A stretch of 64,000 nt of DNA from Coprinus comatus (GCA_034638255.1 JAWPGT010000013.1:682001-746000), one strand, 5' to 3'; positions 1 to 13,110 are shown, numbered from the stretch's first letter. The notes: generated from the letters alone by a model not told the origin. A program made the numbers and translations.

Positions 1-111
1 GATATTTCCAGTAGGAATATGTCTTCCTTTGTGTACCGATCCATATCCGCCCTTTCCTACTGTTTCTAAACGTTCGTAGAGCTGGTGGACAGACGCCTGA
101 GCTTGAGCCAT
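1..111 (-). CDS. STE20/germinal-centre-type Ser/Thr protein kinase, N-terminal fragment
   Basis: Only the first 37 codons are present; the gene runs off the left edge. Translation starts at the ATG read from 111. After a short MAQAQASVHQLYERLE leader the protein enters a kinase glycine-rich loop, GKGGYGSVHKG (GxGxxGxV), which binds ATP. A very short leader directly before this loop is typical of the YSK/GCK-III branch of STE20 kinases (yeast Sps1/Kic1, fission yeast Nak1/Sid1 type), which act in polarity and septation signalling. The branch assignment is inference from the leader, because catalytic residues further in lie outside the window. It is transcribed divergently from the eIF2B gamma gene with about 100 bp between the start codons. 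Confidence 0.75.
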   Translation of the reverse strand, partial: MAQAQASVHQLYERLETVGKGGYGSVHKGRHIPTGNI

Positions 112-210
112 TGCATATCTGCGGAATGAATAAGAGTGTGGATGGAGTGTGGGTCACGTGGTACCGGGATAAGATTGATTGAATTTGGTTGGAGTCATCT
201 AATCATACCA
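112..210. promoter_or_regulatory. Bidirectional promoter with CACGTG E-box
   Basis: This 99-bp gap separates two divergent start codons (kinase and eIF2B gamma), so it must hold both promoters or their cores. It contains TCACGTG at 154-160, the core site of CBF1/Pho4/USF-type bHLH factors. No clear TATA box is visible. Confidence 0.5.
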
Positions 211-2044
211 ATGGACCTGGATACTGTCAAGGTTGAGCTTGTCTCTCGTGAATTTCTTGCTGTAGTTCTCTCGGGATTTGGTAACGAGTAAGTTGTAACT
301 CCCTCAATTCCATTATCCAACTCATTTCTAGGCTCGTTCCCCTCACTGGCGATTATGGTGATGAGCCGTGTCCTAAGGCCCTCTTGCCAGTCGCAAACCG
401 GCCCATGATCGATTATGTATTTTCCTGGATCGAACAATCTGGAATAAAAGGTATCTGTTGACATTGTATATAATATATTATTATTTACCACAGTTTCTTC
501 AGACGTTTTACTCATTTGCCCTACCGTTCACCGGCCTGCTATATACCACCACATTCATTCCGGTGTTACTTCCTTCAATTTAAACATAGACCTACAGACG
601 TACGAAGAAACGGTTGATAGTAGTGTTGGTACTTGCACACTTCTCAGACATTTCGCAAATCGAATCCGCGAAGATTTTGTTGTCGTTCCCTGCGACTTTA
701 TTTCCCCATCCACTCTTCCTCTCAGCACTCTTCTAAACCAGTTCCGGACAGATGCCGGCTCCAATGGTTCAATTGCCACTGTGTGTTGGTATGCGACACA
801 AAAGTCAGAGAAGAACGCACCTCCAGAAGAGTGGGGACCTCCTGCACCTCCAACACCAATCGTCTGGGACGATGCATCCAGGACCTTGCTCCATGTCGAT
901 ACCACGGATGACCTTGACAGAAACTCTGATGAGTTCGAACTTCGACTGTCATTGCTATCACAGTACGTAACTTATTGTCCGTGTAGTATAGTATTTTAAA
1001 GGTTACTCTCCAGATACCCCCATGTTCGACTTTCCACTAATTATCAGGATTCTCACGTGTACGTTTGTAAGCGCTCACTGCTCGATGTCTTGTTGGAAAA
1101 AAAAACCCTTGATTCGTTCAAAGAAGAATTTCTTCCTTGGTTATGCAAAGTCCAATACCAGAAGCTGAAGAGACAAAAATATGGGCACGGTTAGTCGTAC
1201 GTGGATCCGTTATTAGCACTGACCTTAACTTTCACTTGATATAGCCCTATTTCAAGCTGATGGGACATCTTCGCAATCTATCGCACTCCAGCATTCTACT
1301 CTCCTCGACGTAGCCGATAGTCCAGTTGAACGGACTAATCAGGAGGGCGACATGTCTGCTAGCTTAAAGATCGGAGTTATATTGCACCATTCAAAGGACG
1401 ATATCGCGATTCGCGTCAATAATCTTCATTCATTCGTGGAAACCAATAGAAGGGTCAGCCTTCGTCCACCGTGCTCTCTTTCTGAAATTTGAGCTTATGT
1501 TTACACAGGCCCTTTCAACTACAAGTTACACACTTCCAATTGATCCTAAAAACCGTGCCTTGATAGATCAAAAAGCTCAGATATCCAGTGATACTATCAT
1601 CGGCGATTCTACCCGAGTATCAGAACGAACCACGATTAAGAAGTCCGTGATAGGACGACATTGCGTTATCGGGAGGATGGTAAAAATTGTGGGATGTATA
1701 TTGCTTGATCATTGTGTGATCGAGGATGGGTTAGTCTATCTTCTCACTAGAATTTTGACATAGTTCTGATCCCCCAAGAAACACAGAGCCAAGATCGAAG
1801 GGTGCGTATTAGGAAAGAACACCAAAATTGGTGGAAAGGCGGAGCTCTCCCGATGCGTCACGCAAGCCGGGTTTGAAGTTAGCGCGGGAGGTATGTTCAA
1901 GTTGAATCTATGTGTATATGGCTACTTACATGCGCTTTAGACACAATTAAAAACGAGAAGCTCGAGGCAAGCGACTGGACTGCTGCACCTGACACAACCG
2001 ACGATAGTGGCAATGATGAACAGACCGAAAGTGATATAGAGTGA
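211..2044 (+). CDS. GCD1: Translation initiation factor eIF2B subunit gamma
   Basis: This is the gamma subunit of eIF2B, the cytosolic guanine-nucleotide exchange factor for eIF2. Eight exons can be placed by GT..AG sites: 211-287, 332-450, 503-962, 1014-1189, 1245-1453, 1509-1729, 1787-1890 and 1941-2044. They sum to 1470 nt, giving 489 aa. The N-terminal half is a nucleotidyltransferase-like fold: LSGFGNELVPLT near residue 24, then PKALLPVANRPMIDYVFSW. The C-terminal third is a left-handed beta helix with hexapeptide-like repeats (VIGRHCVIGR, KIEGCVLGKNTKIGGKAELSRC), followed by an acidic tail. The order matches EIF2B3/Gcd1, whose NTase domain is not catalytic. The first ATG gives the expected N-terminus, and the exon sum is an exact multiple of three. 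Confidence 0.93.
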
Positions 2045-2135
2045 AGATGTATGAATACCTGATGGATGCGGTGTACATACTATACCCAGAAACTAGCGGC
2101 AACTGGGCTACTGAGACTAGAATACAAATAAGCGC
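2045..2135. terminator. Convergent 3' region between eIF2B gamma and eIF3c
   Basis: Only 91 bp separate the two convergent stop codons, so both 3' UTRs must share or overlap this segment. AATACAAATAA at 2121-2131 is an A-rich candidate for the plus-strand poly(A) region. No other feature is seen. Confidence 0.3.
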
Positions 2136-5073
2136 TCATCCACTTCGTTGCGCAATCTGACCAGGCATTTGGTTACCCAATCCTTGTGAGAAGCGTGCTC
2201 CACGGCCACCGCGAGCTCCACCTGACAATCATGTCAGTCAACAAGCCTCACATAATGATGGGTGGACTAACCGCGTGCACCTCTCGAACGATCACCACGT
2301 CCACGACGCTCTTGCAATTGTTCTCCTCGCTTCTCGCCTTTGATATCTGTGCGTTCGGGCCACCCACTACTCGTGCCAAACTTGTTATCCAACGTCTTTT
2401 CATTTTGCTCCACCATTGTACCTAGTTTGTCTGCAATTATTTGAGCAAGTTGTTGAGGACGAGATAATTCAATGCGGTGGAAAACGATGACACCGGCTGA
2501 CTGGTCCAGGGAGGCAGAGAGTTCTTCATTCCAAATCATCTTGGAAACAATAGAGGTAACAGTTCGAAGAGGAAGCGCAAAAGTGCGAGACAGAAGCGTC
2601 AGTGAAAGAGAGCTATAGTGAGGGGCGTAAGTGAACAGGTATGTTCTCAAGCCTTGCTCTTGAATACGTCTTATCAACAGGGATCAGATGACTGTTGTAC
2701 AGAGGTTATAAGAGTACTTACTTCGCCAACATATCTTTAACTGCTGTTGCCTCTGGCATGAGACTCCAGATTTTGATACTCTGTATCAGATTACAACATT
2801 TTTCCCATTCTCCATCTTGCAAAGCTTTGCTCGCTTGCATAATGTGATCCCTTGTACTTTCAGGAGGCCCTGTGAAAATTTGACGATCGGCAAAATCGAG
2901 TAAGCGCCTGAAAGGTTTAGATATCGTTTTCCGTTTCTGTTCCTCCGAATCGATACTCGCTAAAAGAGGAATCTCTACTAGCATGCTGGAGACAAGGAAA
3001 GCTGCCTCTAGAAGCTCGGTGTTAATGTGCATATGGAATGGTAACATGCGTTGTTTTTCGGCCTTTTCTTGTTCTGGGCTGAGTACCTGGAAACGCTGTT
3101 GGTGAACACCCTGAGCGAGCAGCTCTTTGACCCGCTGTGTCGTGAATATTTCTTGTAAAGTCGCCTGGGCTTCTCTAATAAGGCCGGATCTGAAAGCACA
3201 CAGACCCAATTGAACGATAGTACGATTGTAGAGTATTTGTGTAGCGACGTCGGCCGAGTGGATAGATTCCTGGAGGTGGGACATCAAAAGCATGTCCCGA
3301 GCTGTGTAAAAATCATTATGCAGTGCATGATGATAGATGTGACTGAGCATCGCCCTCGTGCGCAAGAGACTGTTACCAGACTTGTAAAGGTAAACACAAA
3401 GTGAATGAACCAGAGCAGATGTTGTGCTGGACTTCGATAAAAGATCATTGGGTTTTACCTCAGAGGCATCTGCTGATGCCTCTAGCGCCTGTACCACTGC
3501 GTCGGGCTTATGAGTTAAGTGGAAGACAAATTAGTTTCTTATAGAACGCCACAAAGCTGTATTAAATACCTTGGAATATATATGCTCCAAGCGTCGCATA
3601 ATGACCCTCGCAAGTGGTTCGCCCTGACTTGTCTTCTCGTAAAATGCCTGAGCCCGGCAAATGGTATAGTAAAGTACTTTCTCGTCCTTAAGACGCTCCA
3701 CATACTCAGTGCCATGAGGATCAATGTGTTGCAAGCTGCGAGTGAACTCATCGTCCAAGCGGTCGATGAAGCTAATGATGCTGCCCCGAATGCGCACGAT
3801 ACCATCTTCGCTTTGAGGTACCCTTTCAATAAGCTCGTCGTAATCATCCGTGATTTCCTGGACCGAATAACTGGTATCCGAAGCGACTATTGATACGAGT
3901 TGATCGACCTCTCGCTGAGCGGATATCCACAACTCTGCCGGCATGTGAGAAGAAGCGGATGAATTAAAATCGAACCTTGAGGAGATCAGAGCTAGGAGTA
4001 CACGTATACGCTGGTATGTCGTGGCTGCCACCTCCAAGAGTTTCTCAAGAATCTTGATTTGTTCAGCACGATCAGTGTTCTGGCCAAGGGTATGTTTAAG
4101 CTAAAGATGAAGTAAGGACAATTTAGGAATACCTTCTTTCCCCTAGCTTCTTGAACAGCTTGCAGATTTTTCAAAACGCCATCAGCAGTGAATTGCATTA
4201 CACGTCCCCCCCGTCCAACAGTTGCAAAGTCGTCATCATCTGCTGGAATGGCTGATGTATGGGAAGGAGCTGTGGGTTGTGCGGGCGCCACTAGGGTAAT
4301 CGTGTTTTGGTATTCACGCTCGAAAGCTTCGGGATCCTATATATACGATAGGTATTTGAAGAATACAGTAACAACAGAAGTGGTTGGCACTAACCGTTTG
4401 ATATTTGTTAACCTCCGTTTCATACTCCTTAAGCGCTTTCTTGATCTTCTGTTTCATCGCAGTCAAAGCTTTTGCCTTCAAAGCTGTCAGTTTCTTTTTA
4501 GCATCTTTATCTGCGAGAGCATTTTTAATGGTAGTATCGAGGCTGAGGAGGGTTCTGATATAAAACGGCGGGACAGGTTCCGAAACGTTCTGCTGGCGTT
4601 GAATCATTCTGGCAAGTTTATCGAATTCTGATGCAAGATCAGACATAGATTACCTGGATACAAAGGCAAGACGTACCATTTGAGATCGCTACCCAGTCAT
4701 CATTCTTGAGTCCATTATCGATGACTTTTCCAGCACCCTCCATCTCTGCCAACCTTCTTTCCTGTGCACTAAGAATCCTGGCTGCCGGCTTATCCTCTTC
4801 TTCGCTTGCTTCTTCGTCTGATGGATCGCGTAGGGGAAGACCAGTTCGTTTGCGTTGCTGTGGTGCATCGCTATCGCTATCGCTCTCCTCTTCTTCAGAT
4901 GAGGATTCGCTTGACGAGTCAGAACCTGCTGTGCGTAGAAAACGAGACATGGCGGGTTTGCCAGAGCTTGTAGAAGGTTTGAGGGGAGCTTCATCACCAC
5001 TGGTCATGAGCTCATCCTCAGACTCTTCAGTATCGGAATCGGAATCGCCAGCCTGTCGGAAGAAACGGGACAT
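2136..5073 (-). CDS. NIP1: Translation initiation factor eIF3 subunit c
   Basis: Core PCI subunit of eIF3, which bridges eIF1/eIF5 to the 40S ribosome during scanning. The start at 5073 opens MSRFFRQAGDSDSDTEESE, the acidic eIF3c N-terminus. A second MSRFLRTAGS copy follows and then a long Asp/Glu/Ser tract. The first intron (48 nt) joins ..VAIS to EFDKLARMIQRQ, a strongly conserved eIF3c segment, followed by VPPFYIRTL. Middle exons hold the eIF3c N domain. The PCI/winged-helix part is around 2.3-3.4 kb (LQDGEWEKCCNLIQSIKIWS, TVTSIVSKMIWNEELSASLD). The last exons encode an RGG-rich tail ending MPGQIAQRSG. Several introns of about 50 nt are needed; those in the middle were not all resolved. 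Confidence 0.93.
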
Positions 5074-5192
5074 AGTGGATGAAGTTAAGCTACGGGTCTA
5101 TTGCTACAAACCAACACCCAAAATTTAGAGCTGTCGGCTATCGCCGTGATTACTCAGCTTTACGGATAAGTATATATTAAGTTTATATACTA

Positions 5193-5979
5193 TCTATTAT
5201 ACAAAAGACAAGGCTTTTCTCCCACAGAGACAACTGAGTTCCGCGATTGGCTGTCGAAAGTTACTTGCCCTTTTCTAGCGTATTGAGAGACATGATTGGT
5301 TGGAGAGAAAACTTGGTTGCCATAGCCACCTCGAAGCTTTTGAAAAATATCGTCGATGAGCCACAATCATAGATTAGGTTGATAAAAGCAGATTCGTTTG
5401 TATATTAGGTTGCCTGGAAATTAATTTCGTACCATCTATTATTGACAAAGGCTTTCCTCACGAGACAAACGTCAAAGACAAACATCAAAATCCTCCAATG
5501 AAAAAATACCATACACATTTTAGTGTCAAGCCAATCATGAAAGATGATTAGCCGGAAGGTCATTTTGTGTGGAGAACAAGTAGAGAAGTGGACACGATAA
5601 CATTTAAAACGGTAATTTTACATGATAATGGGTACATGATGACGTTGAACGGCATCATGTTCTAACGCAAAAAGAAACAGTGGCGTCGAATGTTAAATAC
5701 CAAATATGTAGTCCATCCATCTAGAGAATCTACTTTCATCTGGATCCTGGAGCTGTTCCACTTGCTTAGGACTTCAACAGAATAGATGTAGAACTCACTG
5801 TCAACAACTCAATATTAGGAAATCGTTCTGTTTTAATCCCTATTCAAAACTCACTAGACACGGGCTTAACATACCATCATGTGCATGACAGAATTAGCCC
5901 CAAGTCAGATACATACATCCTATGGGGATTTCGACGATTCACTGACCCTAGCCCGTGCGTAGCACGGGTGCACCGCTAG
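5193..5979 (+). mobile_element. Non-autonomous Helitron, first of a tandem pair
   Basis: The 5' end is TC preceded by A (A5192, TC 5193-5194), reading TCTATTATACAAAAGACAAG. The 3' end has a hairpin, CCCGTGC-GTA-GCACGGG (5952-5968), then 7 nt, then terminal CTAG at 5976-5979. TC start, GC-rich hairpin and CTRR end are the Helitron hallmarks. No Rep/helicase coding is present. A second 5'-like terminus (ATCTATTATTGACAAAGG, from 5435) lies inside, so a shorter copy may start there. The 3' end directly abuts the next Helitron with no host base between. Confidence 0.75.
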
Positions 5980-7043
5980 TCTTATATACAAAAGACTACG
6001 TCTTTTCTCACGGAGACAAAGGTAAAGATATGGTTAGTACATTTTGACCAAGCGAAAGCCCATTGGCTGTAGGTCGCTTTCACACTCCATCGTCCGGTTA
6101 TTTTGCCTAAATATCGCAATCTATCATTTGCACTTTTTATAGCTTCCACCTAATGTAGTATTATAGGCCAACGATAAGTTGCCGGTGCCAACCCAGTGGT
6201 AGTGGCAAGAAGCTTAGAGACTCATCATGTATTGGATGTACAAAATCCAGTTTTTATTCCATTTGAAGAAAGTCAAGACTCGAATGATTTGCGATATCCA
6301 TGCCATCACATTACGTTGATACAGGCCAAAGACTTGAATATCACGGCAAACCATGAATCCATGATATGTAAGCTGTAACACGGGCTAATGTTATACATTC
6401 ACAGAGACACATGCATGACTTGAACTTTTGCATGTTACTCTACTACAGTATTCATCTTTCCAATTCACTTTGCTATCCAATGTTGCTGCCGCCACCTCAA
6501 ACAGTAAACCAAGGTCCAAGATTTACACACCACCGGTTGTGTAGGGTATATTTGGTTCAATTGTTCACTTTATAGGGACACTTTTGCACCACATGCTGCT
6601 AACCTGCTATCCACTTTACCCAATATTTATTAAACTCGATCGAAGTATACAGTGTTATATGCGTATGTTATATCTCACTAATGATGCATCAGAGTCACAA
6701 ATTACAATTCCCGGATTCCAACATGTCGGCTTAGCATTTAAGTAATCTGAACTTGCCACCGAAATCCTTGGCTTAACAGAATTTTTCTGGAGAAAATCAT
6801 CTGTCACTAGATGGGCCCCGCTGAATGTTAAAACAGGTGCATTCCTAACTGACGGGAAAGCTGGACAAGATTGAACATGATTTAATGACTCGGAGTAGTG
6901 TTATTACCTCAGCTTCCCGAGGTAGCAGCAGATACTATCTACTGTCAATGATTTTGCTTTTTCAAAGTTTTTTTCGCACTACACAGTACATCTTCATTGA
7001 TGTCAGATTTTCTCACCCGGGCGGAGCACGGGACACCCGCTAG
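5980..7043 (+). mobile_element. Non-autonomous Helitron, second of a tandem pair
   Basis: It begins TCTTATATACAAAAGACTAC at 5980, immediately after CTAG of the preceding element, and shares ACAAAAGAC and CTTTTCTC with its 5' end. It ends with a hairpin CCCGGGC/GCACGGG (7016-7032) and CTAG at 7040-7043, followed by T7044. Taken together the pair is A5192-[TC..CTAG][TC..CTAG]-T7044, consistent with one insertion between A and T. No transposase reading frame is visible; the interior is AT-rich non-coding sequence. Confidence 0.75.
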
Positions 7044-7066
7044 TAGAGTATAGATGAGTATAATTA

Positions 7067-7127
7067 AATATAGGCGTCACACCTTTGGGGTGCCGTTGAC
7101 AATTGACTCGTAGTATACTCAGTGTAG
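7067..7127. repeat. Dispersed repeat R1, copy 1
   Basis: The segment ATAGGCGTCACACCTTTGGG and the following CAGTGTAGAAAT closely match a segment at 14,604-14,682, including CTTTGGGGTGCCG and TACTCAGTGTA. The family and the ends are unknown; no hairpin-CTAG or TIR could be assigned. Confidence 0.5.
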
Positions 7128-9361
7128 AAATTATAATTATATTAGATTTACAACCAAAGTTGATTATATTGCATTTTGTTTGTTATGCTGGGGTACTTGA
7201 AGTACCTGAGCCTAAGAAACTTGGAAGATGTTGGGGAGGTCATTATTACATCAGGATTCATCACACCGAATCAATGGTGACAATATGCACTGTCCTCAGG
7301 GAAATTGTACATGAATGACAGGGTCAATCCTCTGGTCATGGTGTATGGAGTATGGTGTATTTGTGATTATTGCTTGTGCTGGTATTTCGAAAGGCGTTTA
7401 ATACAAGCAATGTCATCCACCATCATGAAGGGTTGCTGCCAGACTCCTACCCAGTCCTCGCATGCGCATTTTCGGAGGGGAGATACAAATAAAGCCTTTA
7501 TTTGTGTACCCGTTGCCATTGTTTGTGTCCGAGCGCACGTGGGGCTGGTTCTAGGAGCCTGGGTTGCTGCCTTCGACGACGACAAACTTCAGAAAGAATT
7601 TTTGGCAAAATATCTTCCTGCAGAGGTTTATACCATCCTCTATAGACAAACGTTTGGTACAACGAAAATGGTATTGGCTGCATAGGAAGTAAATGTGTCA
7701 TTGATGACCGGGACCTTTGACATTTCTTTCTTCAAGTATTCACAGCAGGGTATGATAGAGAGTTATTGTGTGCTGGAAGTCAACAACTTGGTCCCCGTCT
7801 TCAACATCTACTTAATGCCTACTACGTAAGGTGAAGTTACTTGGATTGAAAAGAAGAGATCAAGCTTAAGACACTAGTATGTGCATTGAAGCAATATTTT
7901 CGAAGTGGGAATATGTAAGGACAGGGCTGAAAGCTGCGTTAAGCTACGTGGATTATGCGTGGACGGGCTGGAGTCAGCAATATGATCGACCTTGTAGGCA
8001 AGTAATTTAAATGCATGCAAGTCCACCCTAGATATAACGACCCCTTCACTTGCCATGGTGGTACCGAGCGGCAAGCTAGCTGCAAAACCAAATTATTCCT
8101 TATGAACGTAACGACACTGGTCAAGCGACCCACCTTTCTCCGGACAATAAAGTTACGAGTCCAATAGTCACACTCGAAACAACTCTGCGATTCCAACCTG
8201 GTCATTCCCAACTGGCATACGAGAAGCATCCAAAAGCCCCGAATAATCCAAGGTTGGCTATTCCACATGTAAGTACTAATGAAGTATAACTAGGTATAAC
8301 TTTATCCCACCGAATCCGAGAAGCCCACAGAACACCCGTGGTCTCAGATCTACTTCCCCTAATTTGCGGTAGTTGAATTGTTTTTCAACTATACGTTTTT
8401 CATTCTTTTTAAGAAGAGTATTTTTACACCTTTCCACTGTATACCCTTCAAGAGCGAGAGGCCCCGACGTAGTAGCAATCGCCTTCGTGATGAACCCCAT
8501 GTCTCTGTATAGGGCTGGTCTATGGTATAAATTGCTCCCAAGACTCGCAAGTAAACCAAGGTTGACTATATCATTGATCCTTAACATCCCTTTCAGCAAC
8601 TTTCAGCAAGCATTCCTACTCACCTAACCCAAGAACACCTCCAGTCACTTCTAGATGTAGTAGATAGTGCTTGGCAGTGTCCCAGATACATACATCTGAT
8701 TCGACTTCCCCAAAATGCCCTTTTGTCTTTGGCTTGTCCGGTATAGGCCTTGTAAGGTCACAATCAGAAGATTGGGTATTCACATCTTCATTGCATTCTG
8801 AGAAATATGAAGCATTTTCTGATGTGTAGGTGTGAGGGTCCTGTTTGAACGTATAACCAACAACGTTGATTTTGGCCATATCATTGGCGACGTTATTACT
8901 TTCAGTCAATATCGTGTTGAGAAGAGCTGGATCTGGTCGAGCCTATGCTGCAATTGAGAACACTGGGTTACAAGAACGGAAAAAATGTGGATGTTGCATG
9001 CCTGACGGAATTCAGGAGATATATTGGATGAAGCAACAGATGCGTATGTCATGGTAAGAAAATGGTAGCAGGTTGGAATTTTATGGGGAACAACGGTGGT
9101 CATCGTTTATCGTGAGTAAAAAGCACTCAAAGTATACTGGACATACACCTTTCGTCCGAGACATAAACTTCAGTGAAAGTATTAACTTAGGTCCCCGGAA
9201 CTGCACTGGTAGGTTAATCGTTATTGTAAAGATTCCTTTAAAGCCCTGAGGTGTCTTATTAGCAGTGCATATATATAGATTCCGCTATGTATGTATTGCA
9301 AATTAAATCATAATGTATTCATGTCCGAATGGGGTATAAAGGGTATAAAATCATACAGCTT
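7128..9361. other. No confident gene; weak coding-like stretches
   Basis: No recognisable protein is found here. The best coding-like stretch is minus-strand 8616-8945, which reads roughly 110 codons from LLNTILTESNNVANDMAKI to a stop at 8616 and might be the last exon of an unrecognised gene. Minus-strand 8276-8599 is another open stretch. Neither shows a domain, a convincing start or a family match that I know. The block lies between the tandem Helitrons and the CLIP gene and may be degraded transposon sequence. Confidence 0.25.
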
Positions 9362-12300
9362 TCAGAAGACCTCTTGAGAATGTGGACAGTCTGACGAAAT
9401 GTGCCCCCATGTTTCGCAATCGGAACAAAACTTGTCGTCGGAGGCATGAGGGTCCAACGATGTGGTTACATCTTCTTTGAGGAGTTCACAGCTAAATATG
9501 TCGTGCCCCGGGCGTTCGCAGATTTCGCAAATGCACTCCTCTCGTGATTCTTCCTTGTCGATATCTGGACTATGCATTGAACTTGACAAGGTGGAACTCG
9601 CACGAGGATGTGAATCTTGTGTTTCCGAGCTGCCTTTTTGGGATTTCCTGAGTTTTGAAACTCGCTCTTTCAAACGCTCTACTTCTTGTTCAAGTTCGTC
9701 CTGTGCAAGTGTAAGTATAAACTATACAGGAAGCCTCCCAAACGAAGTACATACTTCCCGGTAAATCTGCTCACGGAAGAAGATTAGCTGGCTGAGCATC
9801 TGTCTGGCATATTTCCTCACCTTTGATTCCACCAAAGCCTCAAGTTCGCTGATTTCTTTGTGAAGCTGTTGCAGTTTCAGTGATTGTTGCTCAAGCTTTG
9901 TATTAGTAACTTACATTATGTGTAGTTCGTGCATGCTTCATCTCCAATTCGTGGAATCGTTTTTGCAGCTGCTCTGCCTCGGCCTAATCATATATAGGGT
10001 GAGTGTGTTAGAGATTGGTGTAAAATCTGACTGACTTCATATTTTGTTTTCTGTTCTTTTATTAGCACATCCGTTGGAGTAATGGCGGCCAGTTCTTCAG
10101 CTGGTGGATCATTTATGTGGTCATTTTCACATTTGCTTTCAAGAATTTGAATTTCCTGTGCTGTATGAGCATCAAGCTAGGATTGTGGGAAATTACACAA
10201 ACTTGGCGCAAATGGTCTGCCTGAGAACGTAGCATATGTGTTTCGGATATGAGCATCTGGTTTTCTGATTCCAATAATTTAATTTTATGAATTGCGCCGG
10301 AGTGCTCTTTCTGCAGTTCCTGAACAATGTGCCTATTTTAATTGTTAGTAATGCCTCTGACAATGAGTATCAAGTTTTTACTTGAGTCCTGTGATTTCCT
10401 CCCGTGCAATAGATGAATCGTGTTTGGATGAAGATGATTTCGTATCATCTCCATTGATAGGTGAAGTATTGTAGTACAATTTTTGTTCCAGTTCAGCAAT
10501 TTGTTCTTTCATCTGACCTACTTGAGAAATGAGATCATTATTCAAACTTTGTAACTAGATAGGTGTTTTTATGAGTATCTATTAACTTTTCGAAGCCACA
10601 GTTGCGTACCCTCAGATTTTCAGATTTAAGATGATCTCTTTGATGATCAGATCCGGTTTCTCCTACTCGCGAGGAGTTATTCTGTATTCCGGTACTGATT
10701 TAGGTTGGCAAAATAGAAGAAATAATGATACTCACGGTGAGATCATTTCGAAGGGTTTCGATTTCTGCGCGGGCATTCTCAAGTGTTACCTGGCTTTCTC
10801 TCAGAGCCTCTTCAATCTCTTCCACTCGACTACGAGCAGTAGCCTCTGCCTTGGCCATACGGTCCACTTCCCTTTGGCCCTCCGCTAACTCTACTTTCAT
10901 GCTATCCTCTTTTTCTTTAACTCGTTTCATCCGTTCCTTCAAAGCTGCTTCATCCCTTTCACTGGCAATCCGCGAATCCTCAATCAAATCTTCCATAACC
11001 GCTATTTTTTTCTGTAAGTGTATAACTTGATCGCGTAGGGTCTCGTTGTCAATTTCTGTAGCTGACATATGATTTGATGATGGATCAGAGGTTTCTGTCA
11101 GTGATATATTGGCACCCTTTTCAAGATTCACAATCCGAAGCTCCAATTCATAACGCTGGCTATCTGCAACACTGAGTCTTTCTTCGTATAGTGCAATGGT
11201 CTCCTGGTAAGAACATTTGAGAAAAAAAATTCCATTACCAACGTTACCTCCTTACCTGCCCGGCTAGACGGAGTTCATCGACTTGTGTGCCTAACTCGTC
11301 GACTTGACCTAGCAAATTAGTCTTGATTTCTTTCAGGTGACTGTTTTCGTCCTCAAGTGCTGTGCGTGTTGAGATGACTTCAGATACCTCGTCTTTGAGT
11401 GTTTGCATGGTCTTTCGTGCTTCATCTAGCTGTTCGGAGAACTGCAGTTCCAACTCATTCACTCTTGCTTGGCTAGCACGATGAAGGTTGTGTAGCTCCT
11501 CATAACTAGATACTTTGTCTTGTTGAATTTTTGAAAGCTCTTCCTTTTCTTTTGCCATGCGGGTTACGTCCTCCGCTAATTTAGCACATTTACTTTTTAA
11601 GGAAAGGATAAGTACGGTCTGATCTTCGGCTTGAATCTTTTCTCTTTCGCAGCGCAGTTGATCGTTTTCGCTTCGAAGAGCATCCAGACTCGCTTGAAGC
11701 TCTGCAAGTTGGTCGGCACCCGCAACCGAATGCGCCATCGCTGCATTTTCGATGGGATATTGGGTGGACTCTGTTCCCAAATCAGCTATCAGGAATGAGA
11801 TGCGATCTTGTATTGTTGTCCTTTGTAACTCGAGATTAGTTAACGAGAGGTCTTCCAGATTTGCATGGCTGAGAGATGCTGAACGTGAAATTGTAGGGGA
11901 TGCAGGCGGTGGCATGGCCATTGCACTAGGTACACGACCCCGTGGTGTACTGACCAAAGGTCGGGTTCGAGAAGACCCGATGTTCGAGATACGCCCGTTC
12001 ATGCTGGGTTTAGGGGTCGAAAACGGGGAGCCAGGTGGCCGCGATGGTGATGACACGGTCCTCAATATTGGGGATGGTGAAGAAGGGATCTTCGGGGGGA
12101 GATCGATAGAGCGCCTGGAGGGACTTTGCAGTGGTTCATTAAGTGAATTCAGCTGTTTAGCCGTCATGTTGGCATACTTCGCTGCCCTAGACCCCGGGGT
12201 GATTTTCTCGGGGAGCTTCTGATGAAAAATTTCATCTTTGTACCCAGAAGTAGATTTAGAGAGAGAGTTAGATTTTGATAAGAGTGCGTTAGGTGTGATC

Positions 12301-13110
12301 CGACCACTTGTCAGAGTAGATGTTCCTCGATCCTTTGGTATCGGTACTGATGGTAGACGAGTAGAGAAGGAAGGTGTGTTGCGCCCCGAAAGAGATGGTG
12401 TGGTACGGCCCGTTCTAGAAGATGCTACTGAGGGTGGCCGAGGTGGGTGAACCCGCGTAGGCGATAATTTAGTCACTGCCACGAACACGCCGCAGTTAGT
12501 CATGCACGAGAAATATTGAATTCTGATAGATTGCGATCGTTAGCTACGCATTGTGCTGGAAGGCAAGTTGTCGCTCAAAAACTTACCCGTTAACACTTCC
12601 ATTGTTTTTTCCCTTCCCGGAAAACTGCCCGATTAGCTCAACTCCAGCCCATACTCCAGCCTTACCTTCAATCTCTCCCGTGTATCGGAGTACTCCCTCC
12701 AGTCCTAGAGAATCAATTCTGACACTATCTCCGGGCTCAAAACGGCGACTGGCGCTTTTTGAAAATACATCTGAGTGGCGACTTGGAGGACGACTGACCG
12801 GTCCCTGGGTTATTGGCGTTTTGGCACGGTCAAGAGGTCGGGAAGTGCTATATGAATCAGCGACTGAACGGCGGCCAGAAAATGAATGAGGAGACATAGG
12901 TCTATGTTCCTGTTGCAGCTTGCGATGCTGCGCGGGGTCATTCGCCTTGATAGCATCCGCTAAGGTACGGGATAGGTAGTCAATATCATTTGATTGACCA
13001 GGGTTCTGAGGAATATTGGAAACGGAACGAGTTCGTCCAGGAGTAGGGATACCAGACCGTCCAGGAGTTGGAATACCAGATTGTCGGAGTGGTTTCCCAG
13101 GCGTTGTCAT
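9362..13110 (-). CDS. CLIP-170-like microtubule plus-end tracking protein
   Basis: Binds growing microtubule plus ends. The start at 13,110 (MTTPGKPLRQSG) leads a Ser/Pro/Arg-rich region with GIPTPGR repeats. One CAP-Gly domain follows (FEPGDSVRIDSLGLEGVLRY, GVWAGVEL, GKGKNNGSVNG), whose signature has GKNNG where GKNDG is usual. A second basic Ser/Pro linker precedes long coiled coils (about 9.7-11.8 kb) with dense heptads. The C-terminus has two zinc knuckles, CEICERPGHDIFSC and CSDCETWGHISSDC, ending SQEVF. CAP-Gly, coiled coil, then terminal zinc knuckles is the order in CLIP-170/Bik1/Tip1, where the knuckles bind p150glued or dynein regulators. Many short introns interrupt the coiled-coil part; not all junctions were resolved. 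Confidence 0.9.

Noticed and set aside
7305..8270. Several frames of 70-126 codons
   Set aside because: Both strands are equally open, no motif is found, and no exon chain could be built.
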